Of a DNA stretch of 64,000 bases, positions 60,589-64,000 are shown piece by piece. The stretch's first letter is position 1. Each line of letters starts with the position of its first letter. The translations under genes and the position numbers were made by a program. Source of the DNA: Paraurantiacibacter namhicola (GTDB taxonomy: Bacteria; Pseudomonadota; Alphaproteobacteria; Sphingomonadales; Sphingomonadaceae); contig NZ_CP016545.1 in NCBI RefSeq assembly GCF_001687545.1, forward strand, positions 1,535,001 to 1,599,000, in the 5' to 3' direction. The notes beneath the pieces are model-generated. The model was not told the DNA's origin, searched no databases, and saw only the letters and a list, made by a program, of their open reading frames with translations.

Positions 60589-61974
60589 TTAGAAATCCAC
60601 CTGCGCGCGCACGCCCACGACATCGACGCTGTAGTCACGGTTGCCGCTCGTTTCGGGAAGCACGGCATCGGTGTATTCGAGGCGGCCGTAATTCACGAGG
60701 AAACGGGTGTAATCGGTTGGGGTCCAGACCAGCGATGCGAAATAGCCGTTCTGCTTGCCGCCCGTGATGCCGGCATCGTTCAGGTCCAGATGGTCGTAGC
60801 GGACGTTGAACTGGATCGCGCCGATGCCGCCTTCGCCGACCGGGCTGGCCGGTTTGATACGGTTGAACGTGCCGCCCTTGTAACCGCGGCTGTCACCGGA
60901 GGTCAGGAAGACGCCTGCCTCGGCATAGCCGCCGAAGAAGGTCGGGTCCGCCAGCGCGCCGGGGCGGTCGACATTCTGCCAGAATGCTTCGCCAGCGACG
61001 TGGAAGCGGCCGGAGATGAAGGCAGCTTCCGCACCGTAACCGAACTCGCTTTCAGCGGCGAGATTGCCGGTGTTGACGAAGCGTTCGGAGGTGAAGTTGA
61101 CCAGCGGACGCTGGCGGTATCGCACATTGTTGCTGTCCGTATCGGCGTAATGGACGGATGCGCCGAGGTGCAGCTGGCCGTCACCGAATTTCGGTGCGTA
61201 GACCACGCGGCCATCGAAGCTGTGCTCCTTGCCGGGAAGGTCGGAGATATTGTCGCTGAAGGCACCGGCCTGCACCGACACGTCGCCGACGCCGAATTCG
61301 ACGGAGATGCCGAGCCGACGCTCGAAACCGAACGCGTCGGTGAAGGCGGCCCGCTCGATGAAGGAAGTGTGCAGGCTGCTGGTCAGCTCTTCCAGCGACT
61401 GGAAGTTGTTGTGCTGCCCGATGCTGATATCGACGCCCTTGCCTTCATAGGTGAGGATGGCGTCCGCAAGCGTGACCTGGTCACCGGCGAAATCGACTTC
61501 GAACTTGTAGCCGAAGCCGCCCGGGATATCGCCCTGCATGCCGATGCGCGCTCGCCGAAGATTGCTGCCGAAGCCGTCGGCTGCGCCGGTCGAGTCCGGC
61601 GCGGAAATGAAGCCGGCATCGGCCTGGATCCTGCCGCGCGGTTTAAAGGACCAGCCGCCATCTGCGGAAATCTCGGGTGCGCCCTTGAATTCGATTTCGG
61701 CGCCCGGTTCTGCTGCGGGGGCTACGGCTACAGCGACGGGCGCTGCGGGCTGCGTCAGCTGCGCGTTGCGAGCACGCTCCTGCTCCAGTTCCGCTTTCGT
61801 CTGCTCCAGCTCACCTTCGAGCGTGGCGACGCGGCCGGACAGTGCCGCCATTTCGGCGCGCATCTGGGCGAGTTCTTCCTGCACGGACATCGTGCCGGCC
61901 TGCTGCGCGGCAGCGGGCAGGGAGGTGAGGCTGGTTGCCGCGAGAGCAAGCCCGATGAGTGTGACGTTCCGCAT
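60589..61974 (-). CDS. Phosphate-selective porin (OprO/OprP family)
   Basis: A 461-aa outer-membrane porin. A signal peptide (about 1-24, LAATSLTSLPAAAQQA) is followed by a short coiled coil (about 28-70, EELAQMRAEMAALSGRVATL), a linker, and a beta-barrel (about 95-461) that ends in the usual aromatic residue (VRAQVDF). The barrel start GAPEISADGGWSFKPRGRIQ and LRRARIGMQGDIPGGFGYKFE match OprO/OprP. It heads the pst genes behind a PHO box at 62035-62052, so it is the likely outer-membrane entry for phosphate or polyphosphate. Confidence 0.9.
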   Translation of the reverse strand: MRNVTLIGLALAATSLTSLPAAAQQAGTMSVQEELAQMRAEMAALSGRVATLEGELEQTKAELEQERARNAQLTQPAAPVAVAVAPAAEPGAEIEFKGAPEISADGGWSFKPRGRIQADAGFISAPDSTGAADGFGSNLRRARIGMQGDIPGGFGYKFEVDFAGDQVTLADAILTYEGKGVDISIGQHNNFQSLEELTSSLHTSFIERAAFTDAFGFERRLGISVEFGVGDVSVQAGAFSDNISDLPGKEHSFDGRVVYAPKFGDGQLHLGASVHYADTDSNNVRYRQRPLVNFTSERFVNTGNLAAESEFGYGAEAAFISGRFHVAGEAFWQNVDRPGALADPTFFGGYAEAGVFLTSGDSRGYKGGTFNRIKPASPVGEGGIGAIQFNVRYDHLDLNDAGITGGKQNGYFASLVWTPTDYTRFLVNYGRLEYTDAVLPETSGNRDYSVDVVGVRAQVDF

Positions 61975-62034
61975 TTTTCGATCCCTTCACTTGACGTGAT
62001 TCCATCAAAGTCGGGTCGCCGTTATGCGCGCAAT

Positions 62035-62052
62035 GTTACAGGCCGGTGACAG
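62035..62052 (-). promoter_or_regulatory. PHO box of the porin-pst operon
   Basis: On the minus strand CTGTCAC-CGGC-CTGTAAC: two 7-base half-sites at 11-base spacing. It ends 61 bases before the porin ATG. Confidence 0.75.
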
Positions 62053-62100
62053 TTCGCCGGAGCGTCATCGAAGCCTGTGCACAAGTGGTTGATAAGGTCG

Positions 62101-62130
62101 AAAAAGAGTCTTCGGCCTGTCGCTCAGGCC
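62101..62130 (-). terminator. Possible terminator of phoR
   Basis: On the minus strand GGCCTG (62130-62125) pairs with CAGGCC (62119-62114) around a 5-base loop, with TTTTT at 62105-62101 eight bases further. The phoR stop codon lies within the hairpin, which is compact. Confidence 0.5.
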
Positions 62131-63314
62131 GTGTCTTCGTGCAGCGGCAAACGCACGCGGACAGAGGTGCCAACGCCCAGCTCGCTGTCGATATCGAGCC
62201 GCCCGCGGTGCCGCTCCACGATATGTTTCACGATGGCGAGGCCAAGGCCGGTGCCGCCGGCAGCGCGGCTGCGACCCGGATCGGTGCGATAGAAGCGGCG
62301 CGTGAGGTGCGGCAGGTGCTCCGCCTCTATCCCTTCCCCCAGGTCGCGTACGACCAGCTCGGCCATGGACCGCGCGCCCTTCGCCAGCGAGATCGTCACG
62401 GGCTTCGCCGGATCGCCGTATTTCAGGGCATTCTCGACCAGATTTCGCACCAGCTGCTCTAGCTGCTCCGCCTCGCCCGGCACGAGGACCTGTTCGTCCA
62501 TCTCATAGACAAGGCGGTCCGAATGTTCTCCGGCAGAAACGTCGTGCGAAGCGCGTTTGACAACGCTGGTCAGGTCGACACGGTCGCGCGGGACCTCATG
62601 CTTCTCGGCCTGCACCTTGGACAGTGACATCAGGTCGGCGACCAAGGATTGGAGGCGGCGCGCCTCGCGCAGCACCGTCTTGTGGAACTTGCGGATGATT
62701 GCCGGATCGGCGTCTGGCGCTTCGTCCTCCAGCGTCTCGACATATCCGATGATGGAGGCCAGCGGCGTGCGAAGCTCATGGCTGGCATTGGCGACGAAAT
62801 CGGCATGGGCCCGGCCCAGCTCCGCCTCTGACGAGCGGTCGACCAGTTCGACGAGCCAGTACCGGTCATCCACTCTCTGCCGCCGCATCAGCCAATTACT
62901 GCGCGGCCCTGTGAGGCCGACGATCATTGTTTCGCCGCCACGTTCACGGGTCAGCAGGTCGATGGCGGCAGGATGGCGGAAAGCGACCCGGGCGTCTTGG
63001 CCGACGACGTGCGCACCCAGGGCCTCGCGCGCCGTGGCATTGGCCAGCACGATCCGCTCTCCGTCGACCAGCAAGATGGCGAGATTCGAATTCTCTACCA
63101 GCCGACCGATCCGGTCGCGCGTGATGGTGACACTGCGCGACATGTCGGTCTCACGGCGTTCCGGCACGGGAGCCGGGACGAGATAGAGCGACCCGATCCA
63201 GAGCAGGAGTATCGCCAGAGCCAGGATGGGATGTGCGCCGGAAATCATCGCCGCCGCTGCGCCGATCAGGGCCAGGGCAATGCCTGCCCATGGAGTGTCG
63301 CGCCGGCTGTCCAT
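62124..63314 (-). CDS. phoR: Phosphate regulon sensor histidine kinase PhoR
   Basis: A 396-aa sensor kinase. Two N-terminal helices (about 10-46) without a large periplasmic domain, as for PhoR; a PAS-like region follows (about 65-160, NSNLAILLVDGERIVLANATA). The H-box NASHELRTPLASIIGY holds phospho-His179. The ATPase domain shows NLVENALKYGDP (N-box), DLGEGIEAEHLP (G1-type) and GGTGLGLAIVKH (G2-type). It partners PhoB, which lies at the other end of the locus. Confidence 0.94.
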   Translation of the reverse strand: MDSRRDTPWAGIALALIGAAAAMISGAHPILALAILLLWIGSLYLVPAPVPERRETDMSRSVTITRDRIGRLVENSNLAILLVDGERIVLANATAREALGAHVVGQDARVAFRHPAAIDLLTRERGGETMIVGLTGPRSNWLMRRQRVDDRYWLVELVDRSSEAELGRAHADFVANASHELRTPLASIIGYVETLEDEAPDADPAIIRKFHKTVLREARRLQSLVADLMSLSKVQAEKHEVPRDRVDLTSVVKRASHDVSAGEHSDRLVYEMDEQVLVPGEAEQLEQLVRNLVENALKYGDPAKPVTISLAKGARSMAELVVRDLGEGIEAEHLPHLTRRFYRTDPGRSRAAGGTGLGLAIVKHIVERHRGRLDIDSELGVGTSVRVRLPLHEDTA

Positions 63315-63452
63315 GGCACGGCCTTAGAGCGCGATTGACGGAGGTGGAAGCGGCTTGATGCGTATAGCGGTCGAAAGCCTGCATGCGTGGGCGCTGCGCA
63401 CAAACGGCAACCCAGCCAAACCGATCAGCGATGTAAGGAAATCTCGTACCGC

Positions 63453-63527
63453 TGGTGACCCCTACGGGAATCGAACCCGTGTTTCAGCCGTGAAAGGGCC
63501 GCGTCCTAACCGCTAGACGAAGGGGCC
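63453..63527 (-). tRNA. tRNA-Glu (anticodon TTC)
   Basis: 75 bases with encoded CCA (TGG at 63453-63455 on the plus strand). The acceptor stem GGCCCCT pairs with AGGGGTC, the D-arm has TCTAGCGGTTAGGA, the anticodon loop is CTTTCAC (TTC), and the T-loop is GGTTCGATTCC. It lies between phoR and recJ. Confidence 0.95.
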
Positions 63528-63608
63528 ATCTGCGGTACGAGCGGCGCACTTAGGGGGGCATCGGGATACGGTCAAGCCTTGTACGCTCGGCTCACGAAAA
63601 AATTTGGC

Positions 63609-64000
63609 TCAGTCGGCCCAGGCGGCGTCTTCCAGGTGCAATTCGGCCTGAGGGCGTGCGCCCCAGTCGTCCACCTTCACCCGGCCAGCGAGCCATAACC
63701 GGCGGCCTTTCGCGCCGTGGAGCAGGCTCTGGCCGAGCTCGCTGTCGGCGGAGCGGAAGGCGATTCCCTTGAAGCTGCGTCCATCCTGCCCGGCGGCGAT
63801 GATGCGGACGTGGTCCTTGCCCACGATGTCGCATTTGACGAGGTGCACCGGCCCCACCGCCACGCGCGGTCCGGGCCAGCCCATGCCGAAGGGGCCTGCG
63901 CTGTCCATCGCATCGACGAGGTCGGGCGTCAGGCCGCCCGGTGCCAGCGACAAGTCCAGCGTCATCACCTGGTCCTCTCGCGCCTTGGAGACGGATGCAG
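63609..64000 (-). CDS. recJ: Single-stranded-DNA exonuclease RecJ, C-terminal part
   Basis: The last 129 residues of RecJ; the frame runs off the right edge. The tail contains LDLSLAPGGLTPDLVDAMD, the GPFGMGWPGPR and the OB-fold part (HVRIIAAGQDGRSFKGIAF, then RRLWLAGRVKVDDWG). RecJ is the 5'-3' exonuclease of recombination and mismatch repair. The DHH and DHHA1 catalytic motifs lie outside the window, so only the C-terminal domain supports the call. It is followed by tRNA-Glu. Confidence 0.82.
   Translation of the reverse strand, partial: ASVSKAREDQVMTLDLSLAPGGLTPDLVDAMDSAGPFGMGWPGPRVAVGPVHLVKCDIVGKDHVRIIAAGQDGRSFKGIAFRSADSELGQSLLHGAKGRRLWLAGRVKVDDWGARPQAELHLEDAAWAD

Noticed and set aside
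59626-62049. Very long open frame (807 codons) antisense to pstS and the porin
   Set aside because: It is a high-GC shadow of real genes on the other strand: no family resemblance, no ribosome-binding site, and both opposite genes are clearly recognised. Similar shadows lie opposite the SLC13 gene (34757-36742), transketolase (23666-25369) and E1alpha (16654-18465).
1-64000. CRISPR arrays, insertion sequences, prophage or integrated plasmid
   Set aside because: No regularly spaced repeats, transposase, integrase or phage structural genes were seen in any frame.

Overview
The window looks like chromosomal DNA from an alphaproteobacterium of the Sphingomonadales, most likely the Erythrobacteraceae (Erythrobacter/Altererythrobacter type). 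Reasons: high GC with short intergenic gaps and many ATGA/GTGA stop-start overlaps; a 64-aa gene-zapA-6S RNA-fau-DUF2842 block; an EpsB-type sugar transferase-PrsK-PrsR-TPR block of the PEP-CTERM/exosortase type; KorAB 2-oxoacid:ferredoxin oxidoreductase next to an aerobic branched-chain dehydrogenase; and short inverted-repeat elements common in this group. No plasmid, phage, IS or CRISPR signature was seen. It is mostly core chromosome, with both edges cutting genes (an RsmB-family methyltransferase on the left, recJ on the right).

Layout. 1-7 kb: RsmB-family methyltransferase (partial), TPR protein, rppH, korAB, a small secreted protein and an Old Yellow Enzyme. 7-13.3 kb: DUF457 membrane protein, DNA photolyase with no standard start codon, a Cfa-like methyltransferase and two tandem paralogous serine hydrolases; two inverted-repeat elements lie here. 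13.3-17 kb: PilZ protein, SDR, purF, tRNA-Pro, thyA. 17.2-21.1 kb: branched-chain 2-oxoacid dehydrogenase E1alpha-E1beta-E2 and tRNA-Asp; E2 carries a third repeat element inside its linker. 21.1-23.5 kb (minus): 64-aa protein, zapA, 6S RNA, fau, DUF2842, ThuA-like lipoprotein. 23.7-30.8 kb: tkt-gap-pgk, flavodoxin-fold reductase, class I aldolase, lipoprotein, thiE. 30.9-34.8 kb: L,D-transpeptidase + M23 peptidase, efp, inositol monophosphatase, tRNA-Leu. 34.9-37.6 kb: SLC13 transporter and small membrane proteins. 37.7-44.3 kb: epsB-like transferase, prsK, prsR, TPR protein. 44.4-50.3 kb: SLC10-like transporter, DUF475, panB, SNF-family transporter, stress protein, alpha-carbonic anhydrase. 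50.4-53.2 kb: radical-SAM DNA-repair protein plus DUF4130-UdgX fusion behind a LexA-type box. 53.2-54.6 kb: LysE exporter and extensin-family protein. 54.6-63.3 kb (minus): the full phosphate regulon (phoB; porin-pstS-pstC-pstA-pstB-phoU; phoR) with two clear PHO boxes. Then tRNA-Glu and the end of recJ.

How the parts work together. The most system-like regions are (i) the SOS-type radical-SAM/UdgX cassette, whose predicted -10 lies inside a GAAC-N7-GAAC LexA box directly before the ATG; (ii) the Pho regulon, where an outer-membrane porin heads the pst genes behind a PHO box and phoB has its own three-repeat PHO box; and (iii) the PrsK/PrsR two-component module with a polyprenyl-phosphate sugar transferase, detached from any exosortase gene in this window. 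Everything else is largely housekeeping: central carbon, nucleotide and cofactor metabolism, division and the cell envelope.
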